NCBI RefSeq assembly: GCF_900105215.1
Contig: NZ_FOIP01000002.1
Coordinates: forward strand, 372,001 to 436,000
From: Lacrimispora sphenoides
GTDB taxonomy: Bacteria; Bacillota; Clostridia; Lachnospirales; Lachnospiraceae
Direction of reading: 5' to 3'
Length of the DNA stretch: 64,000 bases
This document shows, piece by piece, positions 32,255-39,310 of the stretch. Under the pieces are notes generated by a model. That model did not search any database. It was not told where the DNA came from and saw nothing but the letters and a program-made list of their open reading frames with translations. Made by a program: the position numbers and the translations under genes. Each line of letters opens with the position of its first letter. Within the stretch, counting starts at the first letter, position 1.

Positions 32255-32988
32255 TAGAGGAATTTACCATAGAAGGAAGGAATGCGGTATTAGAAGCATT
32301 CCGCTCCGGAAAAACCATTGATAAGCTGTATGTACAAAAGGGAGTCCAGGATGGCCCCATCCAGTCCATTATCAGGGAAGCGAAAAAGAAAGACACCATC
32401 ATTAATTTTGTAGAAAGAGAGCGCCTGGACCAGATGTCCGAGGAAGGGCATCACCAGGGCGTTATTGCCCATGCTGCGGCTTATGAATACGCAGAGGTTG
32501 AAGATATACTTAAGGCAGCCGAAGAAAAGGGAGAACCTCCCTTCCTCTTTCTGCTAGACGGAATTGAAGATCCTCACAATCTGGGAGCGATCATCCGTAC
32601 AGCAAATTTAGCAGGAGCCCATGGGGTTATTATCCCTAAGCGCCGGGCCGTTGGTCTTACGGCAACGGTTGCAAAGACTTCAGCCGGGGCGCTTAATTAT
32701 ACGCCTGTGGCTAAGGTTACAAATCTCACAGCTACCATGGAAGAATTAAAGAAAAAAGGGATGTGGTTTGTCTGTGCAGATATGGATGGAGAACTCATGT
32801 ACCGTCTTGATTTAAAGGGACCGATCGGCCTTGTGATCGGCAGCGAAGGAAGCGGCGTGGGAAAATTGGTCAAAGAAACCTGTGACATGGTGGCATCCAT
32901 ACCCATGAAGGGGGATATTGATTCTCTCAATGCTTCTGTGGCGGCAGGTGTACTGGCTTATGAGATCGTAAGACAACGTTTGGGATAA
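32251..32988 (+). CDS. rlmB: 23S rRNA (guanosine-2251-2'-O)-methyltransferase
   Basis: 245-residue SPOUT methyltransferase of the TrmH/RlmB group. N-terminal substrate-binding domain (EGRNAVLEAFRSGKTIDKLYV) and knotted C-terminal domain with LLDGIEDPHNLGAIIRTA (motif 1), IGLVIGSEGSGV (motif 2) and IPMKGDIDSLNASVAAGVL (motif 3). Start overlaps mrnC by 4 bases. Full length. RlmB is more likely than TrmH from the extended N-terminal domain and the operon. Confidence 0.95.
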   Translation: MIEEFTIEGRNAVLEAFRSGKTIDKLYVQKGVQDGPIQSIIREAKKKDTIINFVERERLDQMSEEGHHQGVIAHAAAYEYAEVEDILKAAEEKGEPPFLFLLDGIEDPHNLGAIIRTANLAGAHGVIIPKRRAVGLTATVAKTSAGALNYTPVAKVTNLTATMEELKKKGMWFVCADMDGELMYRLDLKGPIGLVIGSEGSGVGKLVKETCDMVASIPMKGDIDSLNASVAAGVLAYEIVRQRLG

Positions 32989-32998
32989 GAGATGAGGT

Positions 32999-33991
32999 GT
33001 GATGATCATAAAAAAGAATGGTACGGCTATGGTGGCTGCCTGTGCAGCGATTCTGTTTACTTTCAGCGGATTTGTTTCAGCTGGTGATATTGCTGCGGCG
33101 GACAGCATAGAAGAAAGTATTGAGTGGAAGACTGTAGTAAGCATTGGGGATGAAGCGGTTCCTCTATATTCAAAGCCTTCCGGGAGCAAAGTGAAGATCC
33201 CTCAGGCTCCGGGAACGGTTACCTATGGAAATGGTACAGCACTGGTAGATGCGTCCAACGCCAGTCATGGCTATGTGATGGTCCAGTATAGCGGAAATTC
33301 ATCCAAGATAAAAGTCCAGGTAATAAAAAACGGAGGAGAGACTTATTCCTATGATTTAAATGCCAGATCTGCCTATGAGGTATTTCCTCTAACAGAAGGA
33401 AACGGAAAATATACGGTCCGGGTTTTAGAGCAGGTACAGGGGAACCAGTACGCCATAAAATCCAGCAGTGATATTAATGTAACACTTGCAGACCAGTTTG
33501 AGCCGTTCCTTTACCCCAATCAATATGTGAATTTTTCCACCGGAAGTGCGGTGGTGAAAAAGGGGGAGGAGCTTGCAGCTTCTGCACCTGATGCCATTGG
33601 CGTAGTCACCAATGTTTATAATTTTGTTGTAAAGAATTTTACCTATGACACGGCACTGGCAAGCTCTGTTCAGTCCGGCTATCTGCCTGATGTGGATCAG
33701 GTGCTATCTCAGAAAAAGGGAATTTGTTTTGACTATGCGGCAGTTATGACTGCCATGCTGCGTTCCCAGGATATCCCCACAAAACTTGTGGTGGGTTATA
33801 CAGGCAGCCTGTATCATGCCTGGGTCAATGTTTATATTGAAGGCCAGGGCTGGGTGGATAATATCATCTATTTTGACGGATATGACTGGAAGCTTATGGA
33901 CCCAACGTTTGCATCCTCCGGAGGCAGTGATCCGTCCATACAGCAATATATCACAAACAACTCCAATTATAAGGCAAAATATACATACTAA
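32999..33991 (+). CDS. Secreted transglutaminase-like domain protein
   Basis: About 330 residues. An N-terminal hydrophobic segment (residues ~10-27, AACAAILFTFSGFVSAGD) is a likely signal peptide. The C-terminal ~110 residues form a transglutaminase-like cysteine protease/transferase fold: catalytic Cys in QKKGICFDYAAVMTAMLR, His in LYHAWVNVYI and Asp in KLMDPTFAS. The middle is beta-rich. Start GTG 32999 or ATG 33002, after GATGAGG. The gene lies 29 bases before the gspF-like gene with no terminator, so it may belong to the pilus-like operon. Substrate unknown. Confidence 0.85.
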   Translation: MMIIKKNGTAMVAACAAILFTFSGFVSAGDIAAADSIEESIEWKTVVSIGDEAVPLYSKPSGSKVKIPQAPGTVTYGNGTALVDASNASHGYVMVQYSGNSSKIKVQVIKNGGETYSYDLNARSAYEVFPLTEGNGKYTVRVLEQVQGNQYAIKSSSDINVTLADQFEPFLYPNQYVNFSTGSAVVKKGEELAASAPDAIGVVTNVYNFVVKNFTYDTALASSVQSGYLPDVDQVLSQKKGICFDYAAVMTAMLRSQDIPTKLVVGYTGSLYHAWVNVYIEGQGWVDNIIYFDGYDWKLMDPTFASSGGSDPSIQQYITNNSNYKAKYTY

Positions 33992-34019
33992 AGAACTTCA
34001 TTTAAAGGAGAAACGACAG

Positions 34020-35072
34020 ATGAAAATGAAAGCGAAAAAGCGATATTCCGCAAGGGAACTTTCCGCTTTCTGCCTTCAAATATCAATTCTACTCCATGCT
34101 GCAATCCCTCTTGACGAGGGATTGTCTGTTATGGCGGAGGATTCTGTATGGGAGGAAGAGAAACAAATTCTTAAGCAAATGGCAGAAGAGGCTGAGCTAG
34201 GGGTTCCTTTCTCAAAAGTACTGGAGAATACAGGCCTTTATCCAGCCTATGTGATCCGGATGTCAAAGCTGGGGGAGGAGACAGGGACTCTGGACCAGAT
34301 CATGGAGTCCTTGGCCGGATATTATGAAAAAGAGCATATCCTTATGAAAAACATCAGGAATGCAGTTACTTACCCTATCATCATGATTTTTATGCTTCTG
34401 GTGGTTCTTCTGGTTTTATTCACCAGAGTTATGCCCATATTTGAACAAGTATACCAACAGCTGGGGGCAGAGATGTCGCCGGTTTCTCTTGCTGCAACAA
34501 GACTTGGAGGCGTATTCTGTGCAGTTGCCCTGGTTCTTGGGATCCTTCTGGCTCTTGCAGCTGCCCTGGTATGGCTTTTCGGCAGGAAAGGGAAAAAGCT
34601 TTTGGTTGCGGAACGGCTGATCCAGTGGATTAAAAAAAGAAGCCGCATGGCTCTTGCAATATCCAACCGGCGTTTTACTGCGGTCCTGGCACTTACTCTT
34701 CACAGCGGATTAGAGCTGGAAAAGGGGATGGAACTGGCAGAGCAGCTGGTTGAGAATCAGATAGTGGAAGAAAAGATCAGACATTGTGCGAAAGAGCTTG
34801 AAACTGGAACAGATTATTATACCGCCATGAAGAATACCGGGCTGTTTAACGGCTTCTACGCGCAGATGATAAAGGTAGGAACCAGAAGCGGCCAGCTGGA
34901 CCGGGTCATGGAGGAAATCTCCAGAAGCTATGAAGATGAAGCGGATACGGCCATGGAACATATGGTCAGCCGGTTTGAACCTACGGTGGTGGCAGTGCTT
35001 GCCATTGCGGTGGGACTGGTGCTTTTGTCTGTCATGCTTCCTCTTGTCAGTGTCTTGTCGGCGATCGGATAG
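34020..35072 (+). CDS. Type II secretion / type IV pilus inner-membrane platform protein (GspF/PilC-like)
   Basis: 350-residue platform protein. It shows two repeated T2SSF domains: first from ELSAFCLQISILLHAAIPLDEGL, second from FTAVLALTLHSGLELEKGM, with paired GE/GxxSGxLD lines (KLGEETGTLDQIMESLAGYYE and KVGTRSGQLDRVMEEISRSYE). Three membrane segments lie near residues 120-145, 170-200 and 320-345. ATG 34020 is preceded by AAAGGAGAAACGACAG; a longer opening inside the transglutaminase gene is rejected. It heads a run of pilin-like genes ending in pilT. Confidence 0.93.
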   Translation: MKMKAKKRYSARELSAFCLQISILLHAAIPLDEGLSVMAEDSVWEEEKQILKQMAEEAELGVPFSKVLENTGLYPAYVIRMSKLGEETGTLDQIMESLAGYYEKEHILMKNIRNAVTYPIIMIFMLLVVLLVLFTRVMPIFEQVYQQLGAEMSPVSLAATRLGGVFCAVALVLGILLALAAALVWLFGRKGKKLLVAERLIQWIKKRSRMALAISNRRFTAVLALTLHSGLELEKGMELAEQLVENQIVEEKIRHCAKELETGTDYYTAMKNTGLFNGFYAQMIKVGTRSGQLDRVMEEISRSYEDEADTAMEHMVSRFEPTVVAVLAIAVGLVLLSVMLPLVSVLSAIG

Positions 35073-35083
35073 GGGGCGTCTTG

Positions 35084-35407
35084 ATGATTAAATGGAAACA
35101 ATCTCCCAGAGAGGTTATCGGTCAGTTGTTCTCTTTGCTGGCTTTCGCTTGTGCGGTTGTCTTTTTTGTTTCAGGAGTTCTCATGTTCTCGAGGAAAGCA
35201 GATGCAAAGGGAGCTGATACCCTTCGGGATGCCATACGCAGGGCTTCGGTGCAGTGCTATGCCATTGAGGGAAGATATCCGCCAAACGTGGAATATCTGG
35301 AAGAAAATTATGGAATACAGATTGACAGAAACCGGTATGACGTGTTTTACAGCGGCTTTGCTTCAAACTTTATGCCGGATATTACGGTCAATCCCCATGA
35401 ACGATAA
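35084..35407 (+). CDS. Pilin-like / GspG-like membrane protein
   Basis: 107 residues with one N-terminal membrane helix (about residues 14-36, LFSLLAFACAVVFFVSGVLMF) and a soluble part resembling a minimal pseudopilin headgroup: DAIRRASVQCYAIEGRYPPNVEYLEENYG is like the GspG/ComGC segment after the N-terminal helix. No clear prepilin peptidase site (G followed by F/M and Glu at +5). ATG 35084 follows TAGGGGGCG. Twelve bases after the GspF-like gene, so it is coupled. Structural role in the pilus-like complex is inferred. Confidence 0.7.
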   Translation: MIKWKQSPREVIGQLFSLLAFACAVVFFVSGVLMFSRKADAKGADTLRDAIRRASVQCYAIEGRYPPNVEYLEENYGIQIDRNRYDVFYSGFASNFMPDITVNPHER

Positions 35408-35422
35408 CCGGGAGGTGGGCAA

Positions 35423-35914
35423 GTGAGCGGAAAAGAATATCAGAGAGGCCAGATGGCCAATGCTCTGTTTACCATACTGCTGTTCCTTGTATTTGTGCTC
35501 TGCGCTTTATTCTCGGTGCTCATCGGAGGCAAAGTTTTTGAGAACATCAATGCCAGAGCAGAGAATACCTACCAAAAGGATGTAGCCTTAAGTTACATAG
35601 CCAACAAAGTGAGGCAGGGGGATGAAGCTGGCAGGGTTACTCTGACAGAGATGTCAGGAACTTCTGTCCTTAAGCTGGAACAGGAGATACAGGATTCGGT
35701 TTATGTGACCCTTATTTATTACCAGGATGGCAGGCTGTGGGAGCTATTTACAGACGAAGAAAGCGGCCTGGGAGTAGGAGACGGGAATGAGATTCTGGAA
35801 TGCAGCCCGGTTTCCATGGAAATGGATGGCAGGCTTCTGCATATAAAAACGGAGATGGAAGGCGGAGACCGCCTCTGGCTTTCCTTAAGAAGCGGAGGGG
35901 CAGACCATGAATAG
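35423..35914 (+). CDS. DUF4860-like membrane protein of the pilus operon
   Basis: 163 residues. An N-terminal membrane helix (MANALFTILLFLVFVLCALFSVLIGG, about residues 10-37) is followed by a soluble domain (ALSYIANKVRQGDEAGRV, LKLEQEIQDSVYVTLIYY-QDGRLWELF) that resembles the DUF4860 group found beside pilin genes in Lachnospiraceae. The start is GTG 35423 after GGGAGGTGGGC. Overlaps the next gene by 8 bases. Probably a minor pilin-like or assembly component; function not known. Confidence 0.72.
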   Translation: MSGKEYQRGQMANALFTILLFLVFVLCALFSVLIGGKVFENINARAENTYQKDVALSYIANKVRQGDEAGRVTLTEMSGTSVLKLEQEIQDSVYVTLIYYQDGRLWELFTDEESGLGVGDGNEILECSPVSMEMDGRLLHIKTEMEGGDRLWLSLRSGGADHE

Positions 35915-36317
35915 AAAACACCCCTCAGGCGTATTTATGATGGAGATGATTGCCGTTGTTTTTTTCTTTATCCTTTGTGCAGGCATCTGCATAAAAACAT
36001 TTGTAAAAGCGGATTTCATGAGCCGGGAGGCAGCGGATTTAAATCAGGGTGTGCTGATCGCCCAAAGCGTAGCAGAGGTCTGGAAAGCGGAGGGCCCGGA
36101 GGGACTTGAAAATAGGTTTCAGGCTTATGGGCAGGAGGACAGTTCTTTAGGCTATACTATGGGTCTTGATAAGTCCGGTAATCCTTGTGAAAAAGAGAAG
36201 GCTGTTTTTGATGTAAAAGCAGACATTGCCGGGCCGGGACATGCAGAAGTGACCGTAAGCAAAAACGGGAAACGAATTTTTACCCTTACGGTGACCAGAC
36301 ATGTGACTCAACAATGA
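35907..36317 (+). CDS. Prepilin-like protein with G-VFMME motif
   Basis: 136 residues. The N-terminus MNRKHPSGVFMMEMIAVVFF has the shape of a type IV prepilin: short basic leader, Gly at position 8, then a hydrophobic helix with Glu at +5 (G-V-F-M-M-E), the usual cleavage and methylation signature, though Val replaces the common Phe at +1. The helix is followed by a small headgroup. It overlaps the previous gene by 8 bases. A prepilin peptidase is needed for processing but is not in the window. Confidence 0.72.
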   Translation: MNRKHPSGVFMMEMIAVVFFFILCAGICIKTFVKADFMSREAADLNQGVLIAQSVAEVWKAEGPEGLENRFQAYGQEDSSLGYTMGLDKSGNPCEKEKAVFDVKADIAGPGHAEVTVSKNGKRIFTLTVTRHVTQQ

Positions 36318-36330
36318 CGGAGGTGGAACC

Positions 36331-36804
36331 ATGGCAAAACAGGAAAATGGATATAGGGCCAATATAGGCAGTCCTTCCCTTATACTCATATTTATTGTCA
36401 TGTGCCTGATAACCTTTGGGATGCTTTCCCTTAGTACCGCCAAAAGTGAGCGGAATCTGGCAGAACGCAATGCTTCTGCTGTGACAGAGTACTACCGGGC
36501 TGACGGAGAGGGAGAGGCTTTTTATCAGATGGTTTTAAATAAGGCGGCGAAAGTCCGGGAAAAGAGCCAGGATCCACAGGAACGGAAACAGCTTTTGTCC
36601 CGGGAACTGGGAGATGTCTATGAGCCGGATAAGGGAACCGTGACTGTAAATATCCCCATGGAACGTTCCCAGGCTCTTTCTATAGAACTGGTTTTCCTTC
36701 CGGAGGGAGAAGAGGATATTCAGATATCAAAATGGAAGGTAATTCAGACAGAGGATTTTGAAATTGATCATTCCATGCCAGTGTGGACAGGTGGGGAGAC
36801 TTAA
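36331..36804 (+). CDS. PilX-like single-pass protein of the pilus operon
   Basis: 157 residues. After a short polar leader comes one membrane helix (about residues 15-37, PSLILIFIVMCLITFGMLSLSTA), then a soluble region with AERNASAVTEYYRADGEGEAFYQMV, a pattern like the PilX/GspK-type minor pilins (helix followed by 'A...Y.a...ae.A'). CAATGACGGAGGTGGAACC gives a good ribosome site before ATG 36331. Adjacent to pilT. Role as a minor pilin is inferred. Confidence 0.65.
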   Translation: MAKQENGYRANIGSPSLILIFIVMCLITFGMLSLSTAKSERNLAERNASAVTEYYRADGEGEAFYQMVLNKAAKVREKSQDPQERKQLLSRELGDVYEPDKGTVTVNIPMERSQALSIELVFLPEGEEDIQISKWKVIQTEDFEIDHSMPVWTGGET

Positions 36805-36822
36805 GAAACAGGAGACAGGGCG

Positions 36823-37890
36823 ATGAAAGTAAAAGATTTGTTAAGTGCTGCTGTGGCGCAGAAAGCATCGGATATTTTCCTGGTGCCAGGTATGCCGTTT
36901 TCATATAAAATAGGAAGCAGGATCATAAATCAGAATGAAGAAAAGCTATCTTCGGATCAAATGGAGGTATTGATCACTGAATTGTATGAGTTGGCGGGAA
37001 ACAGAACCATGGAGAAGGTGCGGGAGCATGGGGATGATGATTTTTCCTTTGCCCTTCCTGGGGTTTCCAGGTTTCGTTCCAGCATATTCCGTCAGAGAGG
37101 TTCCCTTGCAGCTGTAATCCGGGTGGTGACCTTTGAACTGCCTGATTACAGAACGCTTCATATTCCTGAGGTTGTTATGGAGGTTGCCAGGATGACAAAG
37201 GGATTTGTCCTGGTCACAGGGCCGGCGGGAAGCGGTAAGACTACCACCCTGGCCTGTATCATTGACAAGATCAATAATACCCGTAACTCCCATGTGATTA
37301 CTTTGGAAGATCCTCTTGAATATCTGCACCGCCATAAGAAGAGCGTGGTGACTCAGAGGGAGGTAACCACAGACACGGACAGCTATGTGACCGGCCTTCG
37401 GGCGGCTCTGCGCCAGGCACCGGATGTGATCCTTGTGGGTGAGATGAGGGATTATGAAACCATACGGATCGCCATGACAGCAGCAGAAACCGGTCATCTG
37501 GTGATTTCAACCCTGCATACGGTGGGAGCGGCCAATACCATTGACCGCATCATTGATAACTTCCCGCCAAACCAGCAGCAGCAGATCCGGATGCAGCTTT
37601 CCATGGTAGTTCAGGCCGTGGTCTCCCAGCAGCTGATTCCTGCTGTGGATGGAAGTGTCTATCCTGCATTTGAAATCATGTTTTTCAATAATGCCATCCG
37701 GAATATGATCCGCGAGTCCAAAACCCATCAGATCGATTCTGTAATCGCCACCGGTCAGGGAGAAGGTATGATTTCTATGGATACCAGTATATTAAATTTA
37801 TATAAAGAAGGAAAGATCACAAGGGAAAACGCCATCATCTACAGCGGAAACAGTGAATTGATGGCAAAAAAAATCGATCGTGGACTGTAA
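36823..37890 (+). CDS. pilT: Type IV pilus retraction ATPase, PilT-like
   Basis: 355-residue hexameric secretion ATPase of the PilT branch. Walker A is GPAGSGKTT (about residue 131), Asp box LEDPLEY, Walker B ILVGEMRDYETIRIA, His box GHLVISTLHT, and the PilT-specific AIRNMIRE near residue 290. N-terminal PAS-like domain with ASDIFLVPGMPFSYKIG. Retracts pili in known systems. It is the last gene of the operon; no extension ATPase (PilB/GspE) is found here, so either another locus supplies it or the system works differently. Confidence 0.92.
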   Translation: MKVKDLLSAAVAQKASDIFLVPGMPFSYKIGSRIINQNEEKLSSDQMEVLITELYELAGNRTMEKVREHGDDDFSFALPGVSRFRSSIFRQRGSLAAVIRVVTFELPDYRTLHIPEVVMEVARMTKGFVLVTGPAGSGKTTTLACIIDKINNTRNSHVITLEDPLEYLHRHKKSVVTQREVTTDTDSYVTGLRAALRQAPDVILVGEMRDYETIRIAMTAAETGHLVISTLHTVGAANTIDRIIDNFPPNQQQQIRMQLSMVVQAVVSQQLIPAVDGSVYPAFEIMFFNNAIRNMIRESKTHQIDSVIATGQGEGMISMDTSILNLYKEGKITRENAIIYSGNSELMAKKIDRGL

Positions 37891-37955
37891 GAGTGCATAG
37901 TTTGCATTTCAGGCAGATACACTATCCCTAACAATGAGAGGAGAGTGGCCGGATT

Positions 37956-38900
37956 ATGAGAACAGATAAAAGAAAAATTGTATTAGTCGGTACAGGCATG
38001 GTCGGAATGAGTTATGCCTATTCCCTTTTGAACCAGGGAGTTTGCGATGAACTTGTTTTGATTGACATCAACCGGAAAAGAGCGGAGGGCGAGGCAATGG
38101 ACTTAAACCATGGACTTGCTTTTTCTGCATCCCATATGAAGATTTATGCAGGAGAATACAAAGACTGCTCGGATGCGGACATTGTTGTGATCTGCGCTGG
38201 AGTAGCCCAGAAGTCCGGGGAGACAAGGCTTGATTTGCTAAAGCGTAATGCAGCCGTATTCCGGTCCATTGTGCAGCCGGTAACGGAATCAGGCTTTAAC
38301 GGGATTTTCCTGGTGGCGACTAATCCGGTGGATATCATGACGAGAATTACCTATTCGTTGTCAGGCTTTAATCCCAAGCGGGTGATTGGAAGCGGCACGA
38401 CTCTCGATACTGCCAGGCTCCGGTATTTGTTAGGGGATTCCTTGCGGGTAGATCCAAGAAATGTCCATGCCTATGTCATGGGGGAGCACGGAGACAGTGA
38501 GTTTGTGCCCTGGAGCCAGGCCATGATCGCCACAAAGCCCATCCTTTCCCTTTGCGAAGAGGAGGGCATGGTATGCAGGAGTGAACTGGAACGGATCGAA
38601 GACGAGGTCCGGGGAGCCGCTTACCGGATCATTGAGGCCAAGCAGGCCACTTATTATGGGATCGGCATGGCTCTCACCAGGATCACCAGGGCTATCCTCG
38701 GGGATGAAAATAGCGTTTTTACGGTATCTGCTATGCTGAGGGGAGAATACGGGCAGTCTGAGGTATATGCAGGTGTCCCCTGTATCATCAATAAAAACGG
38801 GATTCAGAGGATCATTTCCCTGTCATTAACGGATGGAGAGATGAAACAGTTTCAAAATTCGTGTGATACCCTTCGGGATAGTTTTGATGGCATATTATAA
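37956..38900 (+). CDS. ldh: L-lactate dehydrogenase
   Basis: 314-residue NAD-dependent L-lactate dehydrogenase converting pyruvate to lactate. N-terminal Rossmann motif VLVGTGMVGMSYAYSL, NAD-binding Asp in LVLIDINRKRAEGEAMDL, substrate-loop Arg in KSGETRLDLLKRN, ATNPVDIMT, Arg in DTARLRYLLG and catalytic His in MGEHGDSEF. These features favour lactate over malate dehydrogenase (Gln rather than Arg in the loop is QKSGETR, as in LDH). GAGAGGAGAGTGGCC precedes the ATG. Monocistronic. Confidence 0.93.
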   Translation: MRTDKRKIVLVGTGMVGMSYAYSLLNQGVCDELVLIDINRKRAEGEAMDLNHGLAFSASHMKIYAGEYKDCSDADIVVICAGVAQKSGETRLDLLKRNAAVFRSIVQPVTESGFNGIFLVATNPVDIMTRITYSLSGFNPKRVIGSGTTLDTARLRYLLGDSLRVDPRNVHAYVMGEHGDSEFVPWSQAMIATKPILSLCEEEGMVCRSELERIEDEVRGAAYRIIEAKQATYYGIGMALTRITRAILGDENSVFTVSAMLRGEYGQSEVYAGVPCIINKNGIQRIISLSLTDGEMKQFQNSCDTLRDSFDGIL

Positions 38901-39045
38901 GAAATGGAGGAAGAGAATAGGAAACTTGGAATCCGGTTTCCTGCTCTCATCCTGGTTTGTGAATCCTGACATAAGAATGAATTTTATGGTAAAAATCTGA
39001 AGTTTTACCTAATTTATGTATTTTAGTAAAAAATTAAAATAATCG

Positions 39046-39074
39046 TTGACAAACAGATTTCTCCATGCTATGAT
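39046..39074 (+). promoter_or_regulatory. Strong sigma-A promoter of tRNA-Thr
   Basis: TTGACA (39046-39051), 17-base spacer, TATGAT (39069-39074), 31 bases before the tRNA. Confidence 0.88.
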
Positions 39075-39105
39075 ATACGAGGTTCAGCGATGAACGAGAA
39101 AAGAT

Positions 39106-39178
39106 GCTGATGTGGCACAGGTGGTAGCGCACCTCATTGGTAGTGAGGAGGTCACGGGTCCGAGTCCCGTCATCAGCT
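39106..39178 (+). tRNA. tRNA-Thr (GGT)
   Basis: 73 bases, CCA not encoded. Acceptor GCTGATG pairs with CATCAGC; anticodon stem CCTCA/TGAGG encloses TTGGTAG, anticodon GGT; T arm ACGGGTCCGAGTCCCGT. Confidence 0.95.
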
Positions 39179-39186
39179 CTGAAAAC

Positions 39187-39223
39187 AAACGGGAAGTCTT
39201 AATAAAGAGGCTTCCCGTTTTTG
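39187..39223 (+). terminator. Terminator of tRNA-Thr
   Basis: AACGGGAAG and CTTCCCGTT arms followed by TTTG. Confidence 0.85.
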
Positions 39224-39310
39224 TCATATACAGAGATTGAAAGAAAGATATCTATCAGCATTAAGCTTATAAACACCGTACAGATATTGATGAAAAGGAG
39301 GCACATTAAT

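Noticed and set aside
33786..34019. N-terminal extension of the GspF-like protein into the transglutaminase gene
   Set aside because: ATG 34020 has a good ribosome site and gives the normal GspF start; the upstream part is the shadow of another gene.
38905..38975. Terminator after ldh
   Set aside because: AGGAAAC...GGTTTCCT forms a stem but no T-run follows, so it is not called.
39221..39310. Upstream extension of the class A PBP
   Set aside because: It overlaps the tRNA-Thr terminator and has no ribosome site; ATG 39311 follows AAAGGAGG.
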